DNA from: JALZHR01 sp036388635
Lineage (GTDB): Bacteria; Acidobacteriota; Blastocatellia; Pyrinomonadales; Pyrinomonadaceae
Length of the DNA: 26,345 bases
Assembly: GCA_036388635.1 (NCBI GenBank)
Contig: DASVRL010000461.1
Coordinates: 1 to 26,345 of the forward strand
Reading direction: 5' to 3'
The translations under genes were made by a program, and so were the position numbers. The first letter of the stretch is position 1; each line of letters opens with the position of its first letter. The notes under the pieces were generated by a model. That model was not told where the DNA came from. It saw only the letters and a program-made list of their open reading frames with translations, and made no database searches. Positions 14,581 to 22,319 of this stretch are shown one piece after another.

Positions 14581-16017
14581 ATGGCGAACAAAATTTTAAT
14601 GCCCAAGCTTTCTCCGACGATGGAGGAAGGACAGATTTCACGCTGGCTCAAAGCCGAAGGCGACGAGATCGAAGCCAACGAAACGATTGCCGAAGTCGAT
14701 ACCGACAAGGCGACGATGGAAATGACCTCGCTGGAGCCGGGAACGCTTTTGAAAATCATCGTCCCGGCGGGCGACAACGCCAAGCTCGGTCAGACAATCG
14801 GCATCATCGGCGCGAAAGGCGAAGATTTTTCGGCGTTGCTCGACGATGCTTCGTCAAACGCGGCGAGCAACGGTGGCGGAGGCGGCGCAAGCGTCACTTC
14901 TGAAGATAAAGCCAGACAGGAATCCGAAGTCGAGGACATTCCGCAGGAATCAAAGCCGAAAGAAGCCGCCGCCGAAACTAAATCAGCCGCCGCGCCCGAA
15001 CAGAAAAATGTCTCGGAAACCGCCGGCAGAAGCTACGACCAGCAGCGCCCGCAGGCGGTGGAACAAGCCCGAGACCAAAGCGCAAAAACCGAAGAACAGA
15101 CGCAGCAAGCCGGTTCCGGCAGAATGATTGTTTCGCCGATTGCGGCGCGGATGGCGGCGGAAAACGGCGTCGATTTGAAATCCGTCAAAGGCTCGGGTCC
15201 AAACGGTCGCATCATCAAACGCGACATCGAAGCGGCGATGGAAAGCGGTCAGCCGGCAGCCGCTGGCGCTCAGCCGGAGCTTGCGCAAACCGCGCCGAGC
15301 TTTGCGCAAGCTTCCGAAATTCAAAACGCCTCGCGCTTCCGCGAAGAAAATACTTCAAGGATGCGGCAGGTTATCGCACAGCGGCTCGCCCAATCCATCG
15401 GACCGATTCCGACGTTTTATCTGACCGTCGAAATCGAGATGGACCAGGCTCTGGAATTTCGCAAGCAAATCAACGCTGCCGTGAAGGAAGACGAAAAAGT
15501 TTCGGTCAACGACATTATCGTTAAAGTCGCCGCGCAGGCTTTAACCAGGCATCCGTTCGTCAATTCTTCCTACCAGGACAAAACGATTCGCTTTTACGAA
15601 GACGCCGACATCGGCGTCGCCGTCGCCATTGATGAAGGATTAATAACGCCGGTCGTGCGCGGCGCAAACCGCAAAGGCATCACCGAAATCTCCCGCGAGA
15701 TAAAGGAAATGGCAGGACGCGCCCGCGAGAAGCGGCTTCAACCGGAAGAATACACCGGCGCGACGTTTTCGATTTCCAACCTCGGAATGTTCGGCATCAA
15801 GGAATTTACGGCAATCATCAACCCGCCGGAAGCCGCCATCATCGCCGTCGGCGCGGCAACGCCGACGCCGGTCGTCCGCAACGGCGAAATCACAACCAGA
15901 AATGTAATGAACGTCACAATGTCGTGCGACCACCGCGTCATCGACGGCGCCATCGGCGCGAAGTTTTTGCAGACTTTCAAGCAAATGCTCGAAAATCCGA
16001 TTCTGATGCTGATGTAA
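14581..16017 (+). CDS. pdhC: Pyruvate dehydrogenase E2 component (dihydrolipoamide acetyltransferase)
   Basis: This 478-residue core subunit transfers the acetyl group to CoA. It has one lipoyl domain (1-80) with the lipoylated Lys43 in EVDTDKATMEM, a long Ala/Gln/Glu-rich flexible linker (88-180), a peripheral subunit-binding domain (182-218, SPIAARMAAENGVDLKSVKG and GPNGRIIKRDIEAAM), a second linker, and the catalytic domain (about 250-478). The active-site motif is D450-H451-R-V-I-D455-G456. A single lipoyl domain is the usual form in many bacteria. The gene closes the operon; no E3 (lipoamide dehydrogenase) is in the window and must be encoded elsewhere. The 2-oxoacid is called pyruvate from E1 similarity; a branched-chain complex is less likely. 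Confidence 0.95.
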   Translation: MANKILMPKLSPTMEEGQISRWLKAEGDEIEANETIAEVDTDKATMEMTSLEPGTLLKIIVPAGDNAKLGQTIGIIGAKGEDFSALLDDASSNAASNGGGGGASVTSEDKARQESEVEDIPQESKPKEAAAETKSAAAPEQKNVSETAGRSYDQQRPQAVEQARDQSAKTEEQTQQAGSGRMIVSPIAARMAAENGVDLKSVKGSGPNGRIIKRDIEAAMESGQPAAAGAQPELAQTAPSFAQASEIQNASRFREENTSRMRQVIAQRLAQSIGPIPTFYLTVEIEMDQALEFRKQINAAVKEDEKVSVNDIIVKVAAQALTRHPFVNSSYQDKTIRFYEDADIGVAVAIDEGLITPVVRGANRKGITEISREIKEMAGRAREKRLQPEEYTGATFSISNLGMFGIKEFTAIINPPEAAIIAVGAATPTPVVRNGEITTRNVMNVTMSCDHRVIDGAIGAKFLQTFKQMLENPILMLM

Positions 16018-16020
16018 ATT

Positions 16021-16048
16021 TTGAGTAATTGAAAATTGAAAGGTGAAA
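16021..16048 (+). repeat. Heptad array in the pdh operon 3' end
   Basis: TTGAGTA, ATTGAAA, ATTGAAA, GGTGAAA follow one another with a strict 7-bp period right after the pdhC stop. The last unit forms the left arm of the terminator hairpin. Confidence 0.5.
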
Positions 16049-16083
16049 GATAACAACTGCAAAATGTTATCTTTCGCCTTTTT
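16039..16083 (+). terminator. Rho-independent terminator of the pdh operon
   Basis: A 16-bp stem (16039-16054 with 16066-16081, one U-G wobble) encloses an 11-nt loop. The descending arm ends in a run of five T (16079-16083). It lies 22 bp after the pdhC stop. The stem is AT-rich except for GG/CC near the base. Confidence 0.65.
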
Positions 16084-16152
16084 GCTTTTCGTCATCTATT
16101 CGTCCGGCGAATGCGGTGAGCCGCCGGGAAACTTATGTTTTTACTTTAAAAT

Positions 16153-16701
16153 ATGATTCTTTCTACTGCCGAAGCGTCTTTATTTTTCAGGCTGATGCTG
16201 CCGCTACAGTTTTTTGTTAATGAGAAACTCGGCGTGTTGCCGCAGATAAAATCTTTTGAAGAATACTGCCAGGTTTCGATGCGAGAAAAATTCGACGTTC
16301 GCAATGCGTTGTTTGCCGATGTCGGCTTGATAGACGATTTTATTGACGAGAATCCGCAGGATATTCCGATGAAACATCTGACCATCGTGTCGCGTTGGAA
16401 AAAGTTTTGCCGAGGCGATTTCTACATCGAACGCTATTTAAAAGACTGCGCCGTTTTCATCTCGGACGAAACGGAAGTTTACGCGGTTTGGGGATTGACA
16501 GAATCCTTGACGGAATATTTTCCCAAATACGCTTTGCCCGTCAGGCTCGAATCGGTCGTCCTGTTGCCTTTCCAAACCAAAATCGTCACCGACGGTTTCT
16601 TTCTGCCCCAGCGCGTAATTTCCGGCGGCGAACTAAAGTCGGAATTAAGAGAAGTTTACGCCCAAGCCAAACGAAAAGATAAAATCGTTAAAAGTTTCTG
16701 A
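16153..16701 (+). CDS. Protein of unknown function, 182 residues
   Basis: I do not recognise this protein. It begins MILSTAEASLFFRLMLPLQF and has no signal peptide or clear membrane helix after the moderately hydrophobic start, so it is probably cytoplasmic. The middle is rich in acidic and aromatic residues (DDFIDENPQDIPMKHL, VSRWKKFCRGDFYIERYL). The codon use and length support a real gene. It is preceded by the pdh terminator and an A/T-rich stretch without a Shine-Dalgarno sequence, and followed by a 220-bp gap. It appears monocistronic. Confidence 0.6.
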   Translation: MILSTAEASLFFRLMLPLQFFVNEKLGVLPQIKSFEEYCQVSMREKFDVRNALFADVGLIDDFIDENPQDIPMKHLTIVSRWKKFCRGDFYIERYLKDCAVFISDETEVYAVWGLTESLTEYFPKYALPVRLESVVLLPFQTKIVTDGFFLPQRVISGGELKSELREVYAQAKRKDKIVKSF

Positions 16702-16924
16702 ACTTGACGATTTTACCTGTTATCTCTGCCGTCGCAGATTTTCAGAAATTTCTCATCACACCGCGCGGCAAATCGAAACTAAAATCGCCTTTCGTCGAAA
16801 CCAGTCGGCGACAAGTTTAATATTAAAAGTGTTTTTTCAGGATGCCCGAATCACATTTTAGAGCAAAATTTTTTCCTGACTGACAAATGTCTCGACAATT
16901 TGTTAGCATCTTTATTTACGATTG

Positions 16925-17857
16925 ATGAAGGATTTGACGCATTCTCACGAGAAAAATTATGCGCCGCACGTGGCGCTTTTGCTGGTGCAGATTACTTTCG
17001 GGTCGCTGCCGGTTATCGGGAAAGTCGTTTTGAAGGTTATTCCGAGTTTTGCGCTGGTCGGGTTTCGCGTCGGGATTACGGCGCTGGCTTTGTTTCTGGT
17101 GCAGAGATTTCGCGGCGATTTGCGGCTGGAAAGGCGCGGCGATTATGGGCAGTTTGCGGTTTTGAGCTTTTTCGGCGTGACGCTGAACCAGTTTCTTTTT
17201 ATCAGCGGACTTTCTTTGACGAAGGCTTCGAACACTTCGCTTTTGGCGGTGACGATTCCGATTTTTGCTTTGACGGTCGGCTCGGTTCTCGGCATTGAAA
17301 AGCTTCGCGCGGTGACGTTTTTCGGGATTATTTTAGCGGCGGTCGGAGTCGTTTTGCTGATTGACCCGCGCCACGCTTCGTTTTCTTCGGAGACGACGCT
17401 CGGCGATGTTTTGATTATTCTTAACTCGCTTTCCTACGGCATTTACGTAGTGATTTCCAAAGACGTCATCACGCGCAACGGCGCTTTGAAATCAATCGCC
17501 TGGGTGTTTATTTTCGCGAGCTTAATCTGCGTTCCGGTCGGAATTTATTCGCTTTCAGCCGTCGAAATTTCCGCCGTCAGCCCGACCGTCTGGCTACTGG
17601 TTTTGTATATCGCGCTGGTGGCGACGCTGCTGCCGTATCTTTTGAACGCCTGGGCGCTGGCGCGCGTCAACCCGAGCATCGTCGCGGTTTATATTTATTT
17701 GCAGCCGCTGATCGGTTTTTTTATGGCGGTTGTTTTTCTCGGCGAGAAAGTGACCGGGTGGACGATTTTTGCGGCGATTTTGATATTTTCCGGCGTTTTT
17801 CTGGTGACGCGCAAACGAAATTTAGAAATCACCGAAAGCCACGTCACCGGCGGTTAA
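16925..17857 (+). CDS. EamA/DMT-family transporter
   Basis: This 310-residue protein has about ten hydrophobic helices in two EamA repeats (roughly 15-150 and 160-300). Marks of the family are an early GSLPVIGKVV, GFRVGITALAL in the first repeat, LTKASNTSLLAVTIPIFAL, and the second-repeat end VYIYLQPLIGFFMAVVFLGE. Members export metabolites or amino acids from the cytoplasm; the substrate is unknown. ATG 16925 directly follows a TTG at 16922, so the start is certain to one codon. The 3' end overlaps the convergent nagA by 36 bp. The 220 bp upstream (16702-16924) hold no gene and no clear promoter. Confidence 0.85.
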   Translation: MKDLTHSHEKNYAPHVALLLVQITFGSLPVIGKVVLKVIPSFALVGFRVGITALALFLVQRFRGDLRLERRGDYGQFAVLSFFGVTLNQFLFISGLSLTKASNTSLLAVTIPIFALTVGSVLGIEKLRAVTFFGIILAAVGVVLLIDPRHASFSSETTLGDVLIILNSLSYGIYVVISKDVITRNGALKSIAWVFIFASLICVPVGIYSLSAVEISAVSPTVWLLVLYIALVATLLPYLLNAWALARVNPSIVAVYIYLQPLIGFFMAVVFLGEKVTGWTIFAAILIFSGVFLVTRKRNLEITESHVTGG

Positions 17858-18988
17858 GCACAATTTTACGTTTCCCCGCTCGTCGAGCGCGACCAAATCG
17901 GCGCGTTTGCCCGTTTCGATTGAGCCGCGAGTTTTCTCGACGCCGAGCAGTTTTGCCGGATTCAGGCTCGCCATTCGTGAAACTTCCGTTTCCGCGATAC
18001 CGAGCGAAAGCATTTTATTAACCGCTTCGAGCAGAGTGATAACCGAGCCGGCGATGCTTCCGCGCTCGTTTTGCGTTCTGCCTTTGACGACCGAAACTTT
18101 TTCGTTCCAGATTTCATAATCGCCGTCGCCCAATCCGGTCGGCGAAACGGCGTCGCTGATAAGCAAAAGGTTTTCGGATGTTTTGACCCGATGCGCGAGT
18201 TTTAACATCTGCGGATGAACGTGAACGCCGTCGGCGATAATATCGCAGGTGACTTTTTCGTTCGTCAAGCCCCAGCCGACGACGCCGACCTCGCGATGAT
18301 GCAAGCCGCTCATCGCGTTGAAAAAATGCGTCATATGTCGGGCTCCGGCGGCAAAGGCTTTACCCAAAGTTTCGGCGTCGGATTTCGTGTGACCGATAGA
18401 AGCAATCCAGCCTCGCTTTATCAATTCTTTGACCAGCTCGACGCCGCCCTCGATTTCGGGCGCAAAAGTCGTCAGGTGAACGGCATTTTCCGCCCGCAGT
18501 TTCGGCAAACCGGCAACTTCGTCGCCCGTAAATTTTTTGAAAAATTCGGGACGCAAAGCGCCGCACATTTTTTCGTTGGCGAAAACGCCTTCGTAATGCA
18601 CGCCGAGCGCCTGCGCCGCCGGCTCGACGCTTTGCGTGTTCATCAATTCATCAATCGCGTCGATTGATTTTCGGTAATTTTCGTCCGCATCAGGCACGAA
18701 TGTCGGAAGCCACGCGGTCGTTCCCTTTGCAGCGAGAAACTTCGCCATTTTTCGCAAATCGTCCGTCTCGGCGGTCATCGCATCGACGCCGACCGCGCCG
18801 TGAATATGAATGTCGATAAAACCGGCAAAAACGGTTGCGCCTGAAAGGTCAATCGTTTTATCAGCCGAGCAAGCTTGATTTTGCGGGCTGATTTCGGCAA
18901 TTTTCCCGTTTTTGATGAACAGCGAAACGTTTTCGGCTTTTTCGGAAGGCAGTATTGCCGTTACGTTTTTTAAGAGCAGAGATTCCAT
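17822..18988 (-). CDS. nagA: N-acetylglucosamine-6-phosphate deacetylase
   Basis: This 388-residue amidohydrolase removes acetate from GlcNAc-6-phosphate in amino-sugar and cell-wall recycling. Metal and catalytic residues: His61 and His63 (DIHIHGA), Glu133 (HYEGVFAN), His200 (SIGHTKSDA), His221 (THFFNAMSGLHHRE) and catalytic Asp279 (ISDAVSPTG). Arg232 and His256 (DGVHVHP) match phosphate and substrate contacts of the family. Two positions are unusual: the conserved EGP[FW] reads EGVF, and the His that follows GA/GT a few residues later (position 143 in the E. coli enzyme) is Leu145. The fold and chemistry should be kept, but specificity may differ. It converges on the exporter gene with a 36-bp overlap. 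The upstream 355 bp hold a terminator-like hairpin and a repeated 17-bp motif. Confidence 0.9.
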   Translation of the reverse strand: MESLLLKNVTAILPSEKAENVSLFIKNGKIAEISPQNQACSADKTIDLSGATVFAGFIDIHIHGAVGVDAMTAETDDLRKMAKFLAAKGTTAWLPTFVPDADENYRKSIDAIDELMNTQSVEPAAQALGVHYEGVFANEKMCGALRPEFFKKFTGDEVAGLPKLRAENAVHLTTFAPEIEGGVELVKELIKRGWIASIGHTKSDAETLGKAFAAGARHMTHFFNAMSGLHHREVGVVGWGLTNEKVTCDIIADGVHVHPQMLKLAHRVKTSENLLLISDAVSPTGLGDGDYEIWNEKVSVVKGRTQNERGSIAGSVITLLEAVNKMLSLGIAETEVSRMASLNPAKLLGVEKTRGSIETGKRADLVALDERGNVKLCLTAGDVAFGDF

Positions 18989-19029
18989 ATCAAAATTTTT
19001 TCACGTCCGGTTTATCTTGGCAAATAAAA

Positions 19030-19062
19030 AGCTCGCGCTGTTTTTAAATCACAGCGCGAGCT
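19030..19062 (-). terminator. Rho-independent terminator on the minus strand
   Basis: A perfect 12-bp stem, AGCTCGCGCTGT (19030-19041) with its complement (19051-19062), and a 9-nt loop. On the minus strand the stem is followed by TTTTTATTT. It ends transcription coming from the methyltransferase side before nagA. Confidence 0.7.
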
Positions 19063-19116
19063 AAAGAATTCTTTCCGGTAATTAATGTCGCTTTAACCCT
19101 ATCTTTGCCGCTATCG

Positions 19117-19239
19117 AAAGCATAAGTTTGCCGTCGCTGAATGTAAAATCAACGACTTACAAACACTAATTTTTCGGCTACAAAATAAATATAAAGCATA
19201 TCATTGCCGAAAATTCAAAATTAAAGCATACGCTTGCCT
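19117..19239. repeat. Three copies of a 17-bp motif AAAGCATANNNTTGCC[GT]
   Basis: The copies are at 19117-19133, 19193-19209 and 19223-19239, all in the same orientation. The eight bases AAAGCATA and the five TTGCC are invariant; the three bases between differ in each copy. The motif is not palindromic. It may bind a regulator of nagA. Confidence 0.5.
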
Positions 19240-19344
19240 AACATTTTGAATATATCTTGTCGGCATATAAAAGGTAATATTTTATAATTGCGGGCTTTTT
19301 GAAATTTCGATTCAATTTCTGCAATCAAGAAAAAAATTGAAATT

Positions 19345-20178
19345 TTATTTACCTCGAACAGCCGTCACTTCCATATATTCCGACCTGATGTGCGTTGTGT
19401 CATCGTCGGAAAAATTGTTTTCCGCCCATAAGTTTTCCAAATCACGGCGTAAAGCCGCCTGTTTTTTCTCGTCCAGCGCGGCAAAAGCTTTGTGCGTCGG
19501 ACCGTAAAACTTAAGCCAGAATTCAATCGTTTCCGGCACGCCGAACGGAAACGTAAATGAAATCAAACGCGTTTTAAAATTAATTTCGGAAATTCCGTCG
19601 CCCAAGCGTTCCCGCACCTCGGTTTCATTTCCCCACAGTAAAGGCGAAGGCATATTTGGCGGCGGAGGAACGTGCGAGCCGACAATCTTGAACATCTGCC
19701 CGATAAAACCTGTCGAAGTCCAATTTGCCATCGCAATCACGCCGCCCGGACGACAAACGCGTAACAGTTCTGCTGAAACCCGTTCGGGACGCGGGGCAAA
19801 CATCGCGCCGAACATGGTCATCACGACATCGAATTCTGCGTCCCGGTAAGTCAGATTTTCGGCATCGCCTTCATCGAATCGAATTTCCAAGCCGTCCGTC
19901 TCTGCCCGTTTTCGGGCTTGTTCTATCAGGTTCGGGGCAATGTCGACGCCCGTTACTACCGCGCCGGTCTGCGCCGCGGGAATTGATTGATTGCCGCTGC
20001 CGCAAGCCACGTCCAAAACGCGCATTCCGGGTTTTAAGTTCAGCCGTTCGACAAATTCGGCGGCGCCGCCCGTAAAAGATTCGGCGATTTTACCAAAGTC
20101 GCCCGACTCCCAGGTGGCTTTCAATTTTGTTTTTAACGACTCCATTTCCGGCGTCATTTGTAATTTTGTCGTACTCAT
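19345..20178 (-). CDS. Class I SAM-dependent methyltransferase
   Basis: This 277-residue cytoplasmic enzyme has AAGGAG at good spacing before ATG 20178. Motif I is VLDVACGSGNQS (54-65), which binds S-adenosylmethionine; Asp79 in VTGVDIAP ends the second strand and should hold the ribose. FDEGDAENLTYRDAEFDVV fits motifs II/III of the UbiE-like family, and LLRVCRPGGVIAMANW the following conserved part. The C-terminal ~100 residues, with a Pro-rich loop (VPPPPNMPSP), would set the acceptor. The substrate is unknown. It lies downstream of the PD40 gene but a stable hairpin lies between, so it may be transcribed separately. Confidence 0.85.
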   Translation of the reverse strand: MSTTKLQMTPEMESLKTKLKATWESGDFGKIAESFTGGAAEFVERLNLKPGMRVLDVACGSGNQSIPAAQTGAVVTGVDIAPNLIEQARKRAETDGLEIRFDEGDAENLTYRDAEFDVVMTMFGAMFAPRPERVSAELLRVCRPGGVIAMANWTSTGFIGQMFKIVGSHVPPPPNMPSPLLWGNETEVRERLGDGISEINFKTRLISFTFPFGVPETIEFWLKFYGPTHKAFAALDEKKQAALRRDLENLWAENNFSDDDTTHIRSEYMEVTAVRGK

Positions 20179-20241
20179 TTTTTATCTCCTTATTTTTGAT
20201 ATTTTAACGAAACTCCGAAGGCGAAGTTTGCATCGGCGTAC

Positions 20242-20277
20242 GGTTTGGAAACGTTAAGAGATTAACGTTTCCAAACC
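20242..20277 (-). terminator. Perfect 15-bp hairpin between PD40 gene and methyltransferase
   Basis: GGTTTGGAAACGTTA (20242-20256) pairs exactly with 20263-20277 across a 6-nt loop. It starts 12 bp downstream of the PD40 stop. There is no U-tract on either strand, so it may be a factor-dependent terminator or a 3' end stabiliser. Confidence 0.45.
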
Positions 20278-20288
20278 AATCAATAAAT

Positions 20289-22091
20289 CTATCTGCGCAG
20301 CGTTTTCGCTGAAACAACGTTCGTGTATTCGGACGTTCCGCCGAGATTCCAGGCGCGCATCCGGTAAAAATACTGCGAGTTGCCGACCAGCGCTGTGTCG
20401 AGATAAACCGTACCGTTCGCCGGGACGCGGGCGATTTCGACGAAGTTCGAACAGCCGCGATTGTTGCAGCGTTCGACGGCAAAACCGGCTTCGTTGTTTG
20501 AAGTGTCCGTCCACGCCAGCTGCAGGCGATTTGCGCCGACAAAATCAATGCGGAAATTGGTCGGCGCAGGCGGCGGCGCGGGCGGCGCGACCAAAACATT
20601 AACGCTTTGCAAGGTTTCGCCCGCGTCGTTGTCGCTGACCTTGACGGTCACCGTGTAACTGCCCGGAAGCGCGTAAGTGTGCGTTTCGTTTATCGCGCCC
20701 GGCGCGCCCGTCGTGGTCAAAAATCCGCTCTGCCCGTCGCCCCAGTTGACGAACACTTTTAATTCTTCGTCCGAAGGCGAGCCGGAAAAGCCCGCGTCGG
20801 TGTAATTTCCGGTCAGCGCGACCGGCGCGCCGAAGCCGGGCGATGAAGGATTAACCGCGAGTCCGGTCAGCGTCGGCGCGGTGTTGTTGACTCTCACAAC
20901 GACCGACCCCGTATCGGTTCCGAAGCGGTTGTCGCTCAAAATCACGCCGATTGTAAAATCGTCTCCCGGCGTGCCTTTCGGGCTATCATCCTCATAAACG
21001 TGCGTTTCGCTAAACCCGGTCGTGCCCGCCGGATAGGTAAAAACCTGCGGCGCGCTGCCGTCGCCCCAATTGACCGTCATCGTAAAACCGTCGTTCGAGT
21101 CAGTGTCGGCGATTTCTCCGGAAAGCGTCGCCGTGCCGCCTTCGCTGACGGGCGTCGAGACGGCGAGACTGTTCAATAAGGGAGCCGAATTCGCCGCGCC
21201 CCACGACGGTTCCTGCTCGTTGCCCGGCTGGTTCGTCAGGTTGACCTGGTTCGAGCCGTCGGCGTTCATCGAATAAACTTCAGTGTTGCCATCGCGGTCG
21301 GTGCGAAAAGCGATTTTTGAGCCGTCAGGACTAAATGCGGGCTGCGATTCAAAGCTCGTCGCGGTGTTCGTCACATTGACCTGATTCGTGCCGTCGACGT
21401 TCATCACGTAAACGTCGATGCTGCCGTCGCGAACAGCGCGAAACGCGATTTTTGTGCCGTCAGGGCTAAAATCCGGCTCCGTCTCAGTGGTTGGGGTGTT
21501 GGTCAAATTCGTCGGATTCGTGCCGTCGGCGTTCATCCGGTAAATTTCCAGATTGCCGTCGCGATTGGTTTGAAAAGCGATCGCGCCGCCGTCCGGACTC
21601 CAGGTCGGTTCGAAGTCGATCACCTGATTATTGGTCAGGCGCTTTTGGTCGGTGCCGTCAACGTTCATCGAATAGATTTCGCCGTTACCGTCACGGTAGG
21701 AAGTAAATACGATTCGAGAGCCGTCCGGGCTGAACGACGGTTCGTTATCGACCTGGTCGTTGATGGTCAAACGCGTCTGGCTCGTGCCGTCGGCGTTCAT
21801 CACGTAGATTTCGAAATTGCCGTCGCGAGCCGAAAGATAAGCGATTTTCGAGCCGTCGGGGCTGAAAGCCGGATCGGCGTCGTCGCTCTCGCTGTAAGTT
21901 AAACGCTGCTGACTCGAACCGTCGGCGTTCATCACGTAAATTTCCGTGTTGCCGTCACGCGACGTTTGAAAAGCGATTTTTTCCTGTGCCGCCAAAATCG
22001 TGGGCAGGAGCAGCAGAATCGCCGTCAGCCAAAAACCGCGCGCCAATTTGCCTGCCGCAAATTTTTGTAAATTCATAATTTGTAAATTCAT
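20289..22091 (-). CDS. Secreted six-bladed PD40 propeller with PKD-like and fibronectin III domains
   Basis: This 600-residue exported protein has a signal peptide ending near LPTILAAQ (about residue 35). Six blades follow, each about 44 residues with the pattern K-I-A-F-x-x-x-RDGN-x-E-IY-x-MN-[AV]-DG-[ST] and a closing [FW]SPDG[ST] (roughly 36-300). Then come two PKD-like Ig domains (VNWGDG in each, about 305-500) and a fibronectin III domain (APPPAPTNF onward, 505-600). It resembles TolB-like propellers but has no TolB N-terminal domain or Pal context, so it is more likely an adhesion or scaffold protein. Start: AGGTG precedes ATG 22091; an identical second ATG with the same codons lies 15 bp later through a tandem duplication. 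Confidence 0.85.
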   Translation of the reverse strand: MNLQIMNLQKFAAGKLARGFWLTAILLLLPTILAAQEKIAFQTSRDGNTEIYVMNADGSSQQRLTYSESDDADPAFSPDGSKIAYLSARDGNFEIYVMNADGTSQTRLTINDQVDNEPSFSPDGSRIVFTSYRDGNGEIYSMNVDGTDQKRLTNNQVIDFEPTWSPDGGAIAFQTNRDGNLEIYRMNADGTNPTNLTNTPTTETEPDFSPDGTKIAFRAVRDGSIDVYVMNVDGTNQVNVTNTATSFESQPAFSPDGSKIAFRTDRDGNTEVYSMNADGSNQVNLTNQPGNEQEPSWGAANSAPLLNSLAVSTPVSEGGTATLSGEIADTDSNDGFTMTVNWGDGSAPQVFTYPAGTTGFSETHVYEDDSPKGTPGDDFTIGVILSDNRFGTDTGSVVVRVNNTAPTLTGLAVNPSSPGFGAPVALTGNYTDAGFSGSPSDEELKVFVNWGDGQSGFLTTTGAPGAINETHTYALPGSYTVTVKVSDNDAGETLQSVNVLVAPPAPPPAPTNFRIDFVGANRLQLAWTDTSNNEAGFAVERCNNRGCSNFVEIARVPANGTVYLDTALVGNSQYFYRMRAWNLGGTSEYTNVVSAKTLRR

Positions 22092-22093
22092 AA
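22064..22093. repeat. 15-bp tandem duplication over the PD40 gene start codon
   Basis: Two exact copies of TTTGTAAATTCATAA (22064-22078, 22079-22093). On the coding strand each contains ATG, so the protein starts MNLQIMNLQ. Only the first ATG has AGGTG at the right distance. Confidence 0.8.
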
Positions 22094-22154
22094 TTTCACC
22101 TGTTCATTTATTATTTAGGTTTTTTATTTGTCTCTTTTCTTTAATTAAAATATG

Positions 22155-22193
22155 TTGGCGGGCTGACAGAGACGATAATTCTCAGCCCGCCAA
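22155..22193 (-). terminator. Hairpin downstream of the DUF3455 gene
   Basis: TTGGCGGGCTGA (22155-22166) pairs perfectly with 22182-22193 across a 15-nt loop. In the minus direction it is followed by ATATTTTAATT, a weak U-rich tail. A second perfect 10-bp inverted repeat, CCGATGGTCG (22221-22230) with 22248-22257, lies nearer the stop. Confidence 0.45.
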
Positions 22194-22319
22194 TTTTGCT
22201 GAAACAGCGCACAATTCGAGCCGATGGTCGTCGCCGTTTCGTCGGTTCGACCATCGGTTTTCGGGCTTTGCAAATCAGACTTGCTGACAGCCTTTGCCCA
22301 AACAAATTGTTCAGCCTGT

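Larger units (their letters stand above)
18989..19344. other. 355-bp AT-rich intergenic region upstream of nagA
   Basis: No gene is seen. The region holds a minus-strand terminator hairpin (19030-19062) and three copies of AAAGCATANNNTTGCC (from 19117, 19193 and 19223), with a fourth diverged copy near 19095-19110. The remainder is AT-rich. It could hold a nagA promoter and operators or a small RNA; no clear -35/-10 pair was found. Confidence 0.5.

Noticed and set aside
16702..16924. Possible small gene or promoter upstream of the DMT transporter
   Set aside because: No open frame with protein-like composition, and no convincing -35/-10 pair could be placed.
19030..19062. Hairpin upstream of nagA as a riboswitch
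   Set aside because: It is a simple perfect stem with a U-tract and no multi-branched or conserved aptamer pattern; a terminator explains it.
21175..21985. Regular repeats of about 132 bp as a CRISPR array or satellite
   Set aside because: They are the six PD40 blades of a continuous coding frame; the repeat length and divergence fit protein repeats.
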